From Akkermansia biwaensis (GTDB taxonomy: Bacteria; Verrucomicrobiota; Verrucomicrobiia; Verrucomicrobiales; Akkermansiaceae), in assembly GCF_026072915.1 (NCBI RefSeq), contig NZ_AP025943.1, positions 2,170,001 through 2,234,000 on the forward strand: 64,000 nucleotides of DNA, read 5' to 3'. Positions within the stretch are counted from its first letter, which is position 1. Each line of letters begins with the position of its first letter. A model generated the notes under the pieces. The model was not told the DNA's origin, did not search any database, and saw only the letters and a program-made list of their open reading frames with translations. A program made the translations under genes and the position numbers. Shown piece by piece: positions 1 through 9,199 of the stretch.

Positions 1-97
1 TCAGTCCGCAACGTTCCAGCAGAGTGCCGATGGATGCGGCTGCCAAGCCCTTGCCCAGAGATGATACGACGCCGCCTGTGACGAAGATGTATTTCAT
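1..97 (-). CDS. pyrG: CTP synthase, N-terminal fragment (runs off the window)
   Basis: Only the first 32 codons are in the window. They begin [20 protein letters not shown], the typical start of the CTP synthase synthetase domain, which contains the GVVSSLGKG nucleotide-binding loop. The enzyme makes CTP from UTP, ATP and glutamine in the cytoplasm. It lies 14 bp downstream of kdsB on the same strand. An operon is likely, and it makes sense because KdsB consumes CTP. The start is the ATG whose complement lies at 95-97. The rest of the gene lies outside the window, so integrity cannot be judged. Confidence 0.93.
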   Translation of the reverse strand, partial: MKYIFVTGGVVSSLGKGLAAASIGTLLERCGL

Positions 98-111
98 GAT
101 AATGTCTGTTC

Positions 112-861
112 CTAGTGTGTGTTTAATAAAATCTGTTCGACCTGGGCTGCCTGTTCCGGCGTATCCACTCCCACGCTGACATGGTCCGTCAGGATGACTC
201 TGATTTTGGCCCCGTTTTCCAGTGCGCGCAATTGTTCCAGGGATTCCGTGAGTTCCAGGGGGGTAGGTTTCCAGCGGACATAGTTTTCAAGGAAGTCCCG
301 GCGGTAGGCATAAATGCCAAGATGCCTGAGGGGCGAGGAAATACGTGAATTGCGGGCGAAGGGGATGACGGACCGGGAAAAATAAAGCGCATCTCCGCTG
401 CCGGCAAGAACCACTTTTACAATATTGGGATTGTCCAGGTCTTCTTCTCTGTCAATGAGGCAGGCGACAGTGGCCATGGGAAGGGCGGGATCTGCCGCCA
501 GCACACCGGCCAGACGGTCAATCAGGGCCGGATCGATGAGAGGCTCATCCCCCTGGATGTTGACGATATGGGTGGCGGAGGGAAATGCCTGGACAGCTTC
601 CGCCAAGCGGTCGCTACCGCTGGGATGGTCCGGAGAAGTCATGATGGCTTTTGCCCCGAACGCCAGCGCGGCCTCAAGAATGCGTTCGTCATCCGTGGCG
701 ATAGCCATATCGTCCAGCCGGCTGCACTGGGAGACCCGCTCCCATACGTGTTGGACAAGTGGTTTTCCGGCAATGGGATGAAGGGGTTTGCCCGGGAATC
801 TGGAGGACCCCCAGCGCGCAGGGATAAGGCCAATGATATGGTGGAGAGGGGCGGAAGCCAT
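112..861 (-). CDS. kdsB: 3-deoxy-manno-octulosonate cytidylyltransferase
   Basis: A 249-residue protein of the usual KdsB length. It activates Kdo with CTP to give CMP-Kdo for the LPS inner core, in the cytoplasm. The N-terminal [16 protein letters not shown] motif (residues 12-27) is the nucleotide-binding signature of the family, and QGDEP (103-107) is the conserved nucleotidyltransferase acidic loop. The ATG start at 861 has only a weak upstream purine stretch. pyrG follows 14 bp downstream, so the CTP consumer and CTP producer are probably co-transcribed. The gene implies a Kdo-containing LPS and therefore a diderm cell. Confidence 0.95.
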   Translation of the reverse strand: MASAPLHHIIGLIPARWGSSRFPGKPLHPIAGKPLVQHVWERVSQCSRLDDMAIATDDERILEAALAFGAKAIMTSPDHPSGSDRLAEAVQAFPSATHIVNIQGDEPLIDPALIDRLAGVLAADPALPMATVACLIDREEDLDNPNIVKVVLAGSGDALYFSRSVIPFARNSRISSPLRHLGIYAYRRDFLENYVRWKPTPLELTESLEQLRALENGAKIRVILTDHVSVGVDTPEQAAQVEQILLNTH

Positions 862-961
862 GGAGAGGTTAAACGTTTCGGGACCTTATCAATTCCCCTC
901 CGAATAGTCCAGCCTCAAGCAATGGAAGAAGACGGTTTTTCCGAAAAGTGCATCGGAATAT

Positions 962-2485
962 TCAGCAGGGAACCCCGGAAGAGCTGGGAAGTCCAGGTTT
1001 TTCTTCCTTCTGCTGTATCATGAGAGGAACATATTCCCTGCGCATATGGATAGAAACGTACAATCCCTCCCTTTTGGCACAGCAGAACAAGACCTTGATG
1101 ATTCCCAGTGAAATAATGTCCTCAGCAATGTAAGTATTTTCCCCGTAAAGGAAAAAGAAACCCAGAGGACGGATGAAGTAAAGGGTTGTAATAAATAGAA
1201 TACCCAGGCTGTATTTGCTGTAGCGATAAATGCGGCCGACCTGCCATGCATAGACCATGCCGATGACGGATATGATGGAATATAGTGTAAGACCTACATA
1301 TCCAATTGCCTGAATAGTAGATATCGGACCGCTATGCCATAATCCGTTCCAGGCGAAAGATATCTGGTTGGTATTAGTGAGATGGTATGCTTCTTCGTAA
1401 ATGTTTGCTTTGAGGATATTGATGTCGCGGGCGAATCCATCGCCGAATATTTTATCTTGAATGAATATTTCCCTGTCATCCAAGGCCCATTTCCACATTT
1501 CCACTCTCCATTGGATGGAAGCCATCGCATCCTCCCTGGCCTGGGAGCTGACTTCGAGAAATGGGAGGACGGATAATATTCGTTGTACCCCAAAAGGAAG
1601 TTCAAGCAAGGTTTTTGATGAGGAAAGAAGCATAAGCATGGCTAACCCGAGAATGGGGGCTACAATGCTGACAAACCATCGTTTGTAAAGTAAGGAGACG
1701 ATAAAGAAGAGCAACAGGATAATGGCAATGGAGGAACGGAATCCACTAATTAAAATTCCTGCGCATGCCGAGGCCGCCAACAACCCCCACCAGGGACGTT
1801 TGATCATCTGCCATACGGAGTATTTTAAAATAAGCACTTGAAGTACCAGTATGGAGATGGCGAGGTAAGAGAAGTTTCGTGTATCTCCGTCCGTCCCTGC
1901 TTCTGCTCCTGCAGACTCGGGAGAGAGTAATGTCCTTGCCGTTTGGGCCAGTGTAAAGAGAAGAATCAGGGCAATAGACCATTGGAGCACCTTTCCTAAC
2001 TCCTGGCTGGTTGTTTTTAATGAAGACAGACATAAATAGGCCAGCAACGCCTGCAGGAACATGATATATCCCTTGCCTCCATAATAATCTTCCAGAATGT
2101 TTATTCCCAGCCCAAAGGGATGAGTCAGAAAAACATAGGCAACATGGATGAAAAGAAGGAAAATAAAGGTATCCAGCAGAGGAATGGAATTCCAGGTCAA
2201 GCTGGAGCGCCTGAGCATGACATTCCACAAATAAAAGGGCAGCACGACGGAATAGGCAAATAAGGGAGCATAGGAATTAATTGAAAAAGGAATGAAGAGA
2301 GGAGGAATGAGTATCCAGAGATACCATACCTTTTCCTTCATCATGTATAGTCCTGCCAGGGCGAACGGGGCTATGGCAACGGCAATGGAAACTGGATCAC
2401 CGTCTGCAGATATGAGGCCTCCGATGATGGCGAGGAGAATGGCAATAACTGAAATCAGTGTAATCTTGAATAAGTCGCCATTCAT
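962..2485 (-). CDS. O-antigen polymerase/ligase-like polytopic membrane protein
   Basis: A 507-residue, very hydrophobic protein with about ten or more predicted membrane segments and a large soluble loop around residues 320-410. This is the architecture of Wzy/WaaL-type O-antigen polymerases and ligases. Function is inferred from topology and from the neighbouring kdsB and surface-polysaccharide genes, because these families share little sequence. The open frame runs 31 codons further upstream, but that extension reads through the tRNA-Ala gene and is not credible. The ATG at 2485 (MNGDLFKITL) is the likely start. The gene ends about 100 bp before kdsB on the same strand. An exopolysaccharide-type polymerase is an equally good reading. 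Confidence 0.7.
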   Translation of the reverse strand: MNGDLFKITLISVIAILLAIIGGLISADGDPVSIAVAIAPFALAGLYMMKEKVWYLWILIPPLFIPFSINSYAPLFAYSVVLPFYLWNVMLRRSSLTWNSIPLLDTFIFLLFIHVAYVFLTHPFGLGINILEDYYGGKGYIMFLQALLAYLCLSSLKTTSQELGKVLQWSIALILLFTLAQTARTLLSPESAGAEAGTDGDTRNFSYLAISILVLQVLILKYSVWQMIKRPWWGLLAASACAGILISGFRSSIAIILLLFFIVSLLYKRWFVSIVAPILGLAMLMLLSSSKTLLELPFGVQRILSVLPFLEVSSQAREDAMASIQWRVEMWKWALDDREIFIQDKIFGDGFARDINILKANIYEEAYHLTNTNQISFAWNGLWHSGPISTIQAIGYVGLTLYSIISVIGMVYAWQVGRIYRYSKYSLGILFITTLYFIRPLGFFFLYGENTYIAEDIISLGIIKVLFCCAKREGLYVSIHMRREYVPLMIQQKEEKPGLPSSSGVPC

Positions 2486-2539
2486 AACGCGGTCTGAAAT
2501 TCTGTACGGAACAAACCGGTAACAGAAAAGAAGGATGGA

Positions 2540-2615
2540 TGGTGGAGTATAGGGGATTCGAACCCCTGACCTTCTCATTGCGAACGAGACGCTCTACCAA
2601 CTGAGCTAATACCCC
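2540..2615 (-). tRNA. tRNA-Ala, anticodon CGC, CCA encoded
   Basis: The complement folds into a complete cloverleaf: 7-bp acceptor stem GGGGTAT/ATACTCC, D arm closed by GCTC/GAGC, anticodon loop TTCGCAA, and T arm AGGGG-TTCGAAT-CCCCT. The anticodon is CGC, which reads GCG (Ala). The acceptor stem has the G3:U70 wobble pair, the known identity element for alanyl-tRNA synthetase, which supports the assignment. Discriminator A73 is followed by an encoded CCA (2540-2542). The 3' end lies 54 bp upstream of the polymerase-like gene on the same strand. Confidence 0.95.
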
Positions 2616-3186
2616 TTTAGGAATTACCGGAGGTAAGCTACTCGACATCCTTGTGGAGATCAAGCATAATTGAATAAAGGAGGATAATTTTTTCACGATG
2701 TCTCTTCTGAAAGGATTGTGCAGAATTTTTTAATGTAATATCGGAGATAGAGCCTGAAATGTCAGTTCCTTTAATAGGTCTCGGTATGAATTCTATCAGT
2801 CGACATTCGTGGGTTTACTGAGGAAGTTTCTTATTCATAAATAATAGTTTCATATTGATGATAAATGTTTTTAGGTGTGTCATGCCTGTAAAATGCGTGT
2901 TCAAAAGAGGGATGATATCCTCCCATTATAAGCTTGACTTGAGAGTTTAAAAATTGAAGCATCCTTGACGGATGATGCAAGTTACGTGAAAGAATCCTTA
3001 ATTAGAATAATTTGATTTTTATTTGGGAAATTAATATTTTTTCTAAAATGGATATTCTGTGCATAAAACAAGAATATTGCGTTTTTCTTCTGTAATGCAA
3101 TTGTTTGTATTATTACGGAGAGGCTTTCAAATAATTTTGGACTCTCAATTCATGATCGTTTTAAATATATTACTCATAACTCTGCT
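2616..3186. other. AT-rich intergenic region without a recognisable gene
   Basis: About 570 bp between tRNA-Ala and the broken acyltransferase. It is clearly AT-richer than the DNA left of 960 or right of 5360. I see no open frame with protein-like composition, no RNA fold I can name, and no inverted repeat that would mark an insertion-sequence end. The AT bias continues into the next two genes, so it probably belongs to the same horizontally acquired patch. It presumably contains the promoter for the acyltransferase/SGNH pair, but no convincing -35/-10 pair was found. Confidence 0.5.
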
Positions 3187-4320
3187 ATGAAGGCACCGAT
3201 GATTGACTCCAAAGATCACCATGAAGGCTTTTCAATGGGAAATTATCTTGGGCGGGAGAAATGGCTTGATATTGCCAAGCTTCTGGCGGCCATACTTATA
3301 GTATTCTAGCATGTCCCGAATTTTACAATCAACAGCATCAGCCATTCTCTAACGGGAGGGAGCAATGTAGCGTTTTTCATGATCCTCTCCGAGTATTTCA
3401 TGGGAAAGAACATTTCCTGGGACAGGTGTTTGTCGCGGTTTATTTCTCTGCTGGTTCCATTTCTCTTTTGGAACTTTATCGTTTCATTTGAATACGACAG
3501 TGTTCCTTATATGCATGTTTCCGAGTATTTATGCCGCTTGGTGGGTTATCAGAGTTTGTTTGTTCCTGATTTCAATCCTTTGGGAGTCCAGGTCAGTATC
3601 GGACAGCCTTTTTCTACGCCCACCTGGTTTTTGAGAGATTTATTGCTTTGTTTTCTTGCTACCCCCATCTTGATCAAATTCAGGACATTTTTAATTCCTT
3701 TCATCGTGTTGGCCTTTTGCATGAACTGGCCAATAGTGATCAATTCCATCAACGCGACATTATCCCCATTTGTATTAGCTGAGTTTTCACTTGGCCTCTA
3801 CTTGAGCAGATATGACATTGGAAAAGTTAAAGAATTTTTTGAAAGAAATGAAAAATCACTCATACAAATCTGGCTTTTGCTTACAGGATTATTCTTTGCC
3901 ACCGGCCTTAATAATTACTTTTTTTGTGTTCAATCCCATACAGATTGGTCCATTTTTCAGCGATGGAGCGATCTGGGCGTTTTTAAAATAGACTGGTATT
4001 TTATAGGTTATACTCCGGCGTTGCTGCTGGCAGGATCATTTTTTATTTTATTCATGGGTTTTCTATTGAACAAATACTGCAACAAGAGTGGTTTTCTGAC
4101 CAAATTGTCTGGAGCCTCATTTTTAATATTTATTCTGCATTATCCCATATTTAATCTCACTCCAGATTGGATTTGGAAAAAATCGTTCATATTGTGCATT
4201 GTGGGAATAATAGCCGTCATTGGAGTAATTTCATGCTTCTATCTTCTCATCTCCAAATATGCTCCGCGGTTGTTGCCTTATTTGGCCAATGTCCGGAACT
4301 TCCCTAAAAGACAGTCATGA
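3187..4320 (+). pseudogene. Acyltransferase-3 family membrane protein with an in-frame amber stop
   Basis: Read through, the frame from ATG 3187 gives a 377-codon membrane acyltransferase of the OafA/WecH type, which O-acetylates surface polysaccharides from the inner membrane. The first membrane segment contains REKWLDIAKLLAAILIVF, then TAG at 3307-3309 (codon 41), then HVP. The family-conserved histidine lies directly after the stop. The frame stays open for 336 more codons with about ten membrane segments. CAG or TGG to TAG is a single-base change. An ATG at 3379 could restart a 313-residue product, but it would lack the first helix and the histidine. The stop overlaps the ATG of the SGNH gene (ATGA), so the two were translationally coupled. 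A sequencing error or readthrough cannot be excluded. Confidence 0.8.
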
Positions 4321-5054
4321 CGATCATAAAAAAAATTGCCCTTTGTCTGTTGATAGGAGTGGTTTGCGTAGTGTGCGCATATCTTACCCTTTTTGCAAGG
4401 CGTGCAGAAATCGTATTTTTGGAAGAGGAGTATCCGGAAATGGGAGCGAAACGACTTGAGAAGCATGCAAGAGACAAACACATACTGGATGAATCGCCTG
4501 ATGGAGCGATTATTGTGTGTGGTGACTCCCTGATGAATTTCTGGCTAAAAGATTCACCAGAGTCCTGGAAGCGTTTTATGGAACCTCTGGGATGCATCAA
4601 TGTTGCGACGGCAGGGGATACCATTGGAAATTTGCGATGGCGTATTCATGATGGATTGTTTGATCTTGCCAGGCCTTCCGTAATTGTTCTTTGCATCGGC
4701 ACCAACAATATTTCCATCAATACTCCGGATTGGCTGGTAATGAGAGGACTCAGAAGCCTTGTGCATGAATTGAAAGAGAAGTACGACGAGTCTATCCGTC
4801 TTGTTCTGATACCCCCTCTCAATGCCAAGGAAGAAACCTCGATGTGGAGGTTCCGGGAAAAAATGTTAAGCGAACCATGGGGGAGGAATATTTATGTTTG
4901 TCCCTTGTTCAAGGAATTGCAGGAGCCTGGGCAAACAAGAGCTGCAGATAGGTACATGGCCGACAATGTCCACTTGTCTCCTGCCGGTTATGAGCGTATT
5001 GCCGCTCCTTTATCACGGTTTGTCGAAAGTGTGAAAAAATCAGGAGAACCCTAA
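4317..5054 (+). CDS. SGNH/GDSL-family hydrolase, membrane-anchored
   Basis: A 245-residue protein with one N-terminal hydrophobic segment (residues 5-26), so it is probably periplasmic and anchored. The SGNH blocks are visible: GDSL with catalytic Ser71 (block I), Gly100 (block II), IGTNN with Asn130 (block III), and DNVHLSPAGY with Asp216 and His219 (block V). Such enzymes hydrolyse or transfer acyl esters. Next to an acyltransferase-3 gene they often act on O-acetyl groups of polysaccharides, and that role is inferred here. The ATG overlaps the acyltransferase stop by 4 bp. The gene is AT-rich like its partner. It looks intact even though the partner is interrupted. Confidence 0.82.
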   Translation: MTIIKKIALCLLIGVVCVVCAYLTLFARRAEIVFLEEEYPEMGAKRLEKHARDKHILDESPDGAIIVCGDSLMNFWLKDSPESWKRFMEPLGCINVATAGDTIGNLRWRIHDGLFDLARPSVIVLCIGTNNISINTPDWLVMRGLRSLVHELKEKYDESIRLVLIPPLNAKEETSMWRFREKMLSEPWGRNIYVCPLFKELQEPGQTRAADRYMADNVHLSPAGYERIAAPLSRFVESVKKSGEP

Positions 5055-5363
5055 GTAAAGTGTTGCTCTTCTTCCCCTGTGGATGGCATGCAGATAAAAG
5101 CTGAAGCTCATAAGTCAGAGAATCTTTTATTTCAAGCATCTACCAGTTTTTTCCTCCTCTGTATTAGGAAAACTTGATAATAGAAACGAGAATACTTTTC
5201 AGGAAGACCATCCTTCTTCTCATTTTGCCGGGGAGAGTTTCTCCATGCTGAGAGGATCATGCCGGCAATGGATGCAACAGGAAAATAACGCCTCCTTCCA
5301 AATGGAAAAGAGGAAAGACGGCGTGGCGGAATCATCCGGTTTTTCCGGAATTCCGGCGTGGCT
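5055..5363. other. Convergent intergenic region, nothing identifiable
   Basis: About 310 bp between the plus-strand SGNH gene and the minus-strand isomerase gene. Short frames here are low-complexity and overlap the isomerase in another frame. An imperfect hairpin near 5337-5356 (TCCGG...CCGGA) could end isomerase transcription, but it lacks a clear T tract. No RNA gene or repeat was recognised. Confidence 0.45.
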
Positions 5364-6446
5364 TTAATGCCTCTGCTTGTTTTTAATGCGGTTTTTAAGG
5401 TGGGCTTCTTCAAAAAGGCCGTCCATGTACAATCCTGTGGCTTGCGCCTTTCTGAGACTTTGGGCTGCATTTCTCAAAGAAGGCAGCGCCTCCTCATAGG
5501 ATGGAACGCGTCCTTTCTTCAAGGGGGAGGCTTCCATGACGTGCCATCCCCATTTGCTTTTGACGAGCACAGGCGTGTTGTCAGGCAGGGAGGCAATGTC
5601 CAGATCCAAGGTTTCCGCAGTACGGGCCGGGTTGATCCAGCCCAGAGAGCCTCCGGCGGAAGCCGTCCGTTCATCTTCGCTGGTACTTTTGGCAAGCCGT
5701 TCGAAGGATTCTCCGGCCCGCAGGCGCGCCAACAGGGCTTCCGCCGCCTGCTTGACCTGATTGTCGTCCTTGTGCAGGGTGGAGAGGAAAATGTGCCTGG
5801 CCTGCCGCAAATCCGGCGTTTTAAGCCTGTCCTTGACCAGATTGTAGTAGATTTTCAGTTCTTCGTCGGTAGGGTCCGCAACCTTGATGGTTGCGCGGTA
5901 AAGCTGTTCCGTCTGCTTGAGGCGGGCGGCAATTTTCTGCCGGAGCTGCTCTTCGGTGAGTTTCTGGCCGTGGAGCATTTCCAGATATTTCTCCCTGTCG
6001 CCGTCAAAACGGGACTGGATTTGCTTTTCCGCCTGGGCGGCTTCCGCATTGCGGTTGGGGAGCTGCAAATCGTTGACCCGGGTTTTCAGGCGCAGGAGGG
6101 AGGAGCTGATGAGGTCATATCTGGCACGGGGGGCCAGCTCCTTCTGCACATCCAGTTCATGGGTGAGCGTCATGCCGTCTCCCATGTCCAGCACGGCGGG
6201 CTGGCGCAGAATGCCCAGCTCCGCAATTCTCCTGTTTAGCTGGTTGGCGGTAAGCGGTTCTCCGTAAACTTCCGCGATGCGTTCGGAATTGTCTCCGGGC
6301 GGTCCCGGCATGGGTTTCAGGTAGGCATCCATCCTGCCCGCCAGGAAGCCGTGCCAAATGAACAAGTCCCCCACCAGATAGAGCAGGAACGCTCCATAGA
6401 TCACGAGCTTGAACGTGAATTTTCCGGTGGGGGACATAAGGGGCAA
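5364..6446 (-). CDS. Parvulin-type peptidylprolyl isomerase (SurA/PpiC-like), membrane-anchored
   Basis: A 360-residue protein with an N-terminal membrane segment (about residues 11-33), a helical SurA-N-like region, and a parvulin domain at about residues 215-305. Parvulin landmarks are QARHIFLS, the FERLAKSTSED loop, GGSLGWI and WGWHVMEA. It probably isomerises prolyl bonds in outer-membrane proteins on the periplasmic side. It is the last gene of a minus-strand run: two PilT-like ATPases precede it, with a 14-bp gap to the nearer. The start could be 6446 (MPLMSPTG) or the second ATG at 6437. The pairing with PilT may simply be co-transcription. Confidence 0.85.
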   Translation of the reverse strand: MPLMSPTGKFTFKLVIYGAFLLYLVGDLFIWHGFLAGRMDAYLKPMPGPPGDNSERIAEVYGEPLTANQLNRRIAELGILRQPAVLDMGDGMTLTHELDVQKELAPRARYDLISSSLLRLKTRVNDLQLPNRNAEAAQAEKQIQSRFDGDREKYLEMLHGQKLTEEQLRQKIAARLKQTEQLYRATIKVADPTDEELKIYYNLVKDRLKTPDLRQARHIFLSTLHKDDNQVKQAAEALLARLRAGESFERLAKSTSEDERTASAGGSLGWINPARTAETLDLDIASLPDNTPVLVKSKWGWHVMEASPLKKGRVPSYEEALPSLRNAAQSLRKAQATGLYMDGLFEEAHLKNRIKNKQRH

Positions 6447-6460
6447 GGTACGACGGAGGA

Positions 6461-7555
6461 TTAGTTTCCACCACCGGAATCCGCCAGACGGGCCGACTCG
6501 GGGGGCAGGAAGTTGCGGAACCTCTTCTTTTCAATGCTCTTCATGTAAGCTTCTTCCGGGGAAACGATGCCCTGCTGGAGCTTTTGCCAGATGGCGTCGT
6601 CCATGAATTGCATCCCCATGGATTTGCCGCCCACGATGACATCCGGAATCTTTTGCGTAGCGCCTTCGCGGATGATGGCGCCCACGGCGGGAGTGGCAAA
6701 GAGGATTTCATTGACGGCCACGCGTCCCGGCTTGTCACAGCGCTTCATCAGGAGCTGGGCCACGACGCCGCGGAGGGAACCCGCGAGCATGGTGCGCACC
6801 TGTGACTGCTGGTCGGAGGGGAAGACATCAATAATACGGTCAATGGTTTTACTGGCATTGTTGGTGTGCAGGGTTCCGAAGACCAGAAGGCCGGTTTCCG
6901 CGGCGGTGAGAGCCAGGGAGATGGTTTCCAGGTCGCGCATTTCACCCACGAGCACGATGTCGGAGTCTTCGCGGAGGGAAGCCCGCAAGCCGTCCGCGAA
7001 GGAAGGCGTCTGCAGGGGAACTTCCCTCTGGGTGACGATGGATTTTTTATTGGGGTGGACGAATTCGATAGGTTCCTCCACCGTGATGATATGCCGTGCC
7101 TGGTTGCTGTTGATGTAGTCGATGATGGCGGCCAGCGTGGTGGATTTACCGGAACCGGTGGGGCCGGTAACCAGCACCAGGCCGGACCTCATGTGGGCGA
7201 ATTCCTTGACCACCGTCGGAACGCCCAGCTCTTCCAGCGTAGCGATTTTTGTGGGAATGAGACGGAAGACGGCGCCCAGTCCATGCTGCTGCTTGAAGTA
7301 GTTGCAGCGGAAGCGGGAAGTTTCGTCCATTTCATAGGCAAAGTCCAGATCGCCTTCTTCCAGGTATTTCTGGAATGCCTGCGGGTCGCAGATTTCCGAG
7401 AGCAGGGTCTTGAATGCCTGACCCTCTAGATTTTCGTCAGAAATGGCGGAAATGGTACCGTTGACACGGATTTTTGGGGGCTGGCCTTCGCTGAGGTGAA
7501 GGTCGGAGCCTCCGGATTCTACGAGATATTTGAAGTATTGGTCGATAACAGCCAT
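6461..7555 (-). CDS. pilT: Twitching-motility ATPase PilT
   Basis: A 364-residue hexameric ATPase of the type IV pilus retraction family. Visible motifs are Walker A GPTGSGKST (131-139), the Asp box ITVEEPIEF (157-165), Walker B DIVLVGEMRD (199-208) and the His box TLHTNN (228-233). The length matches PilT (about 345-370) rather than the longer PilB extension ATPase. It acts at the cytoplasmic base of the pilus. It sits 25 bp downstream of a second PilT-like gene on the same strand. No pilin, PilB, PilC or secretin gene is in the window, so the rest of the pilus machine must be elsewhere. Confidence 0.93.
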   Translation of the reverse strand: MAVIDQYFKYLVESGGSDLHLSEGQPPKIRVNGTISAISDENLEGQAFKTLLSEICDPQAFQKYLEEGDLDFAYEMDETSRFRCNYFKQQHGLGAVFRLIPTKIATLEELGVPTVVKEFAHMRSGLVLVTGPTGSGKSTTLAAIIDYINSNQARHIITVEEPIEFVHPNKKSIVTQREVPLQTPSFADGLRASLREDSDIVLVGEMRDLETISLALTAAETGLLVFGTLHTNNASKTIDRIIDVFPSDQQSQVRTMLAGSLRGVVAQLLMKRCDKPGRVAVNEILFATPAVGAIIREGATQKIPDVIVGGKSMGMQFMDDAIWQKLQQGIVSPEEAYMKSIEKKRFRNFLPPESARLADSGGGN

Positions 7556-7580
7556 AACAGGAATGTGTCAAAGTTAAAGG

Positions 7581-8663
7581 TTACTTGATGCCTAGGAAGG
7601 CTTTCATGATGGTTTTGTCTTCCGAGCGGAAGAGACAGTCGTCTGCGGTGATGAGCCCCGCCTGGTAAAGGGCCCTGAGTGAGTCGTCCATCAGAATCAT
7701 GCCCTGGGCCTTTCCTGTCTGGATGCAGCCGGGAATCATGAAGGTCTTGCCTTCGCGGATGCAGTTGGCAATGGCGGGCGTGTTGACGAGCATTTCAATG
7801 GCGAGGGCGCGGCCGTTGCCGTCCGCCCTGGGAACGAGCTGCTGGGAAATGATGCCGCGCAGGGATTCACTGACCATGATGCGGATCTGGTCGCGCTGTT
7901 CCACCGGGAAGACGTCCAGCACACGGTCCACCGTGCGGGCTGCGGACCCCGTGTGCAGCGTGCCGAGCACCAGGTGGCCCGTTTCTGCGGCGGTGAGGGC
8001 CAGGGAAATGGTTTCCAGGTCGCGCATTTCACCCACCATGATGACGTCCGGGTCTTCACGGAGCGCGCCGCGCAGAGCCCGTGCGAAGGATTCCGTGTGT
8101 TTGTGCACTTCACGCTGGTTGACGTGGCAATTTTTGGAGGGAATGATGTATTCGATGGGGTCTTCAAGCGTGATGATGTGGTCGTGGCGGTCCTGGTTGA
8201 TGAAGTCCACGATGGAGGCCAGCGTTGTTGATTTACCGGAACCCACGGAGCCCGTCACCAGAATGAGGCCGTTGGTGTAGCGGGTCAGAGGCACCACATA
8301 GTCCGTCGGCAGCCCGATTTCCTCCATGGTGCGGACTTTCGTGTTGATGATACGGAAGCAGATGTCGTAACCCAGGCGCTGCTTGACGACGGAGGCGCGG
8401 TAGCGGCCGAAGTCGTTGGCATAGGCAAAGTCCACGTCGCCGCGCTGCTGAAGGCGGTTCCATTCAGGCTCCTCCAGGAATCCCCGGGCCAGGATTTCCG
8501 TGTCCTTGGGAGTGAGGTTGGGGGCTTCTTCCCAGATGGGCAGAAGCTGGCCGAACCGGCGCCATGTGGGGCGGCTGTTGACGGCAAGGTGGATATCGGA
8601 ACAGTCAAAGTCCTGTCCAAGCTTAAGATATCCGTCGACGTGGGGCAAAATGTATTCGCTCAT
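7581..8663 (-). CDS. PilT/PilU-like ATPase, second paralogue
   Basis: A 360-residue paralogue of the adjacent PilT. Walker A is GSVGSGKST (138-146), where Val replaces the usual Thr/Ser. The Asp box is ITLEDPIEY, Walker B is DVIMVGEMRD and the His box is TLHTGS. The protein is shorter at the C terminus than PilT. In other bacteria two tandem retraction ATPases work as PilT plus the accessory PilU, and by analogy this may be the accessory partner. It is the first gene of the pilT-pilT-isomerase run. About 130 bp separate it from the YqjD/E-like operon upstream. Confidence 0.88.
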   Translation of the reverse strand: MSEYILPHVDGYLKLGQDFDCSDIHLAVNSRPTWRRFGQLLPIWEEAPNLTPKDTEILARGFLEEPEWNRLQQRGDVDFAYANDFGRYRASVVKQRLGYDICFRIINTKVRTMEEIGLPTDYVVPLTRYTNGLILVTGSVGSGKSTTLASIVDFINQDRHDHIITLEDPIEYIIPSKNCHVNQREVHKHTESFARALRGALREDPDVIMVGEMRDLETISLALTAAETGHLVLGTLHTGSAARTVDRVLDVFPVEQRDQIRIMVSESLRGIISQQLVPRADGNGRALAIEMLVNTPAIANCIREGKTFMIPGCIQTGKAQGMILMDDSLRALYQAGLITADDCLFRSEDKTIMKAFLGIK

Positions 8664-8797
8664 GTTTTGAATGCAGCAAACTGATAAAGCTACATACTAG
8701 CGGAAAGGGGCCTTTTTTGACCAGCAAAAAATAAAAAGTCCTCCACTTTCGGAACCGCCGTAAAAATGGCGTTTTTCCTTTGCCGGGCAGGGAGCCG

Positions 8798-9199
8798 TCA
8801 ATGGCTCCGGAATTTGAACAGGCTGAGGATTTTTTTGTTGGCCAGGTCAAACCCCAGCTTTTTCAGGGAGGGGAAGGCCAGGGTAATCAGGATTTCAATC
8901 ATGAACCTGAATATGGAGGAATTGACCAGTCCTCCGGGCAGTCCGGACAGGCGCGGACGCGCCGGGGCCGGATGGCTCTTTTTTCCCATGAGCATTTTGA
9001 TGAGCAGAATGCCTCCCACTGTGCCGACGATGGAGCCGATCACAGGAATGGACATGGCTCTTTTTTTCAGCTGCCGGAGATGGTCCGCCTGATGCTGCAC
9101 CTTCTGGGTGAAAGCGTCGGTCTCATTGACGATATCCAGCCGGGAAGTGGCTACCTGCATCAGGAGTTCGAGCTTTTTTTGAGAGCCATTTGCAGACAT
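8798..9199 (-). CDS. Small membrane protein, third gene of a YqjD/YqjE-like operon
   Basis: A 133-residue protein with a charged N-terminal helix (about 1-48), a hydrophobic glycine-rich segment (about 50-68) and a second hydrophobic segment near 93-112. I do not recognise a family. Its start lies 40 bp inside the end of the holin-like gene, so the two are likely translationally coupled. Position after a DUF883-like and a YqjE-like gene recalls the third member (YqjK) of the E. coli yqjDEK cluster. That is analogy by position and topology only. Confidence 0.65.
   Translation of the reverse strand: MSANGSQKKLELLMQVATSRLDIVNETDAFTQKVQHQADHLRQLKKRAMSIPVIGSIVGTVGGILLIKMLMGKKSHPAPARPRLSGLPGGLVNSSIFRFMIEILITLAFPSLKKLGFDLANKKILSLFKFRSH

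Noticed and set aside
2486-2578. N-terminal extension of the polymerase-like gene through tRNA-Ala
   Set aside because: The codons translate the tRNA itself; the start at 2485 is sufficient.
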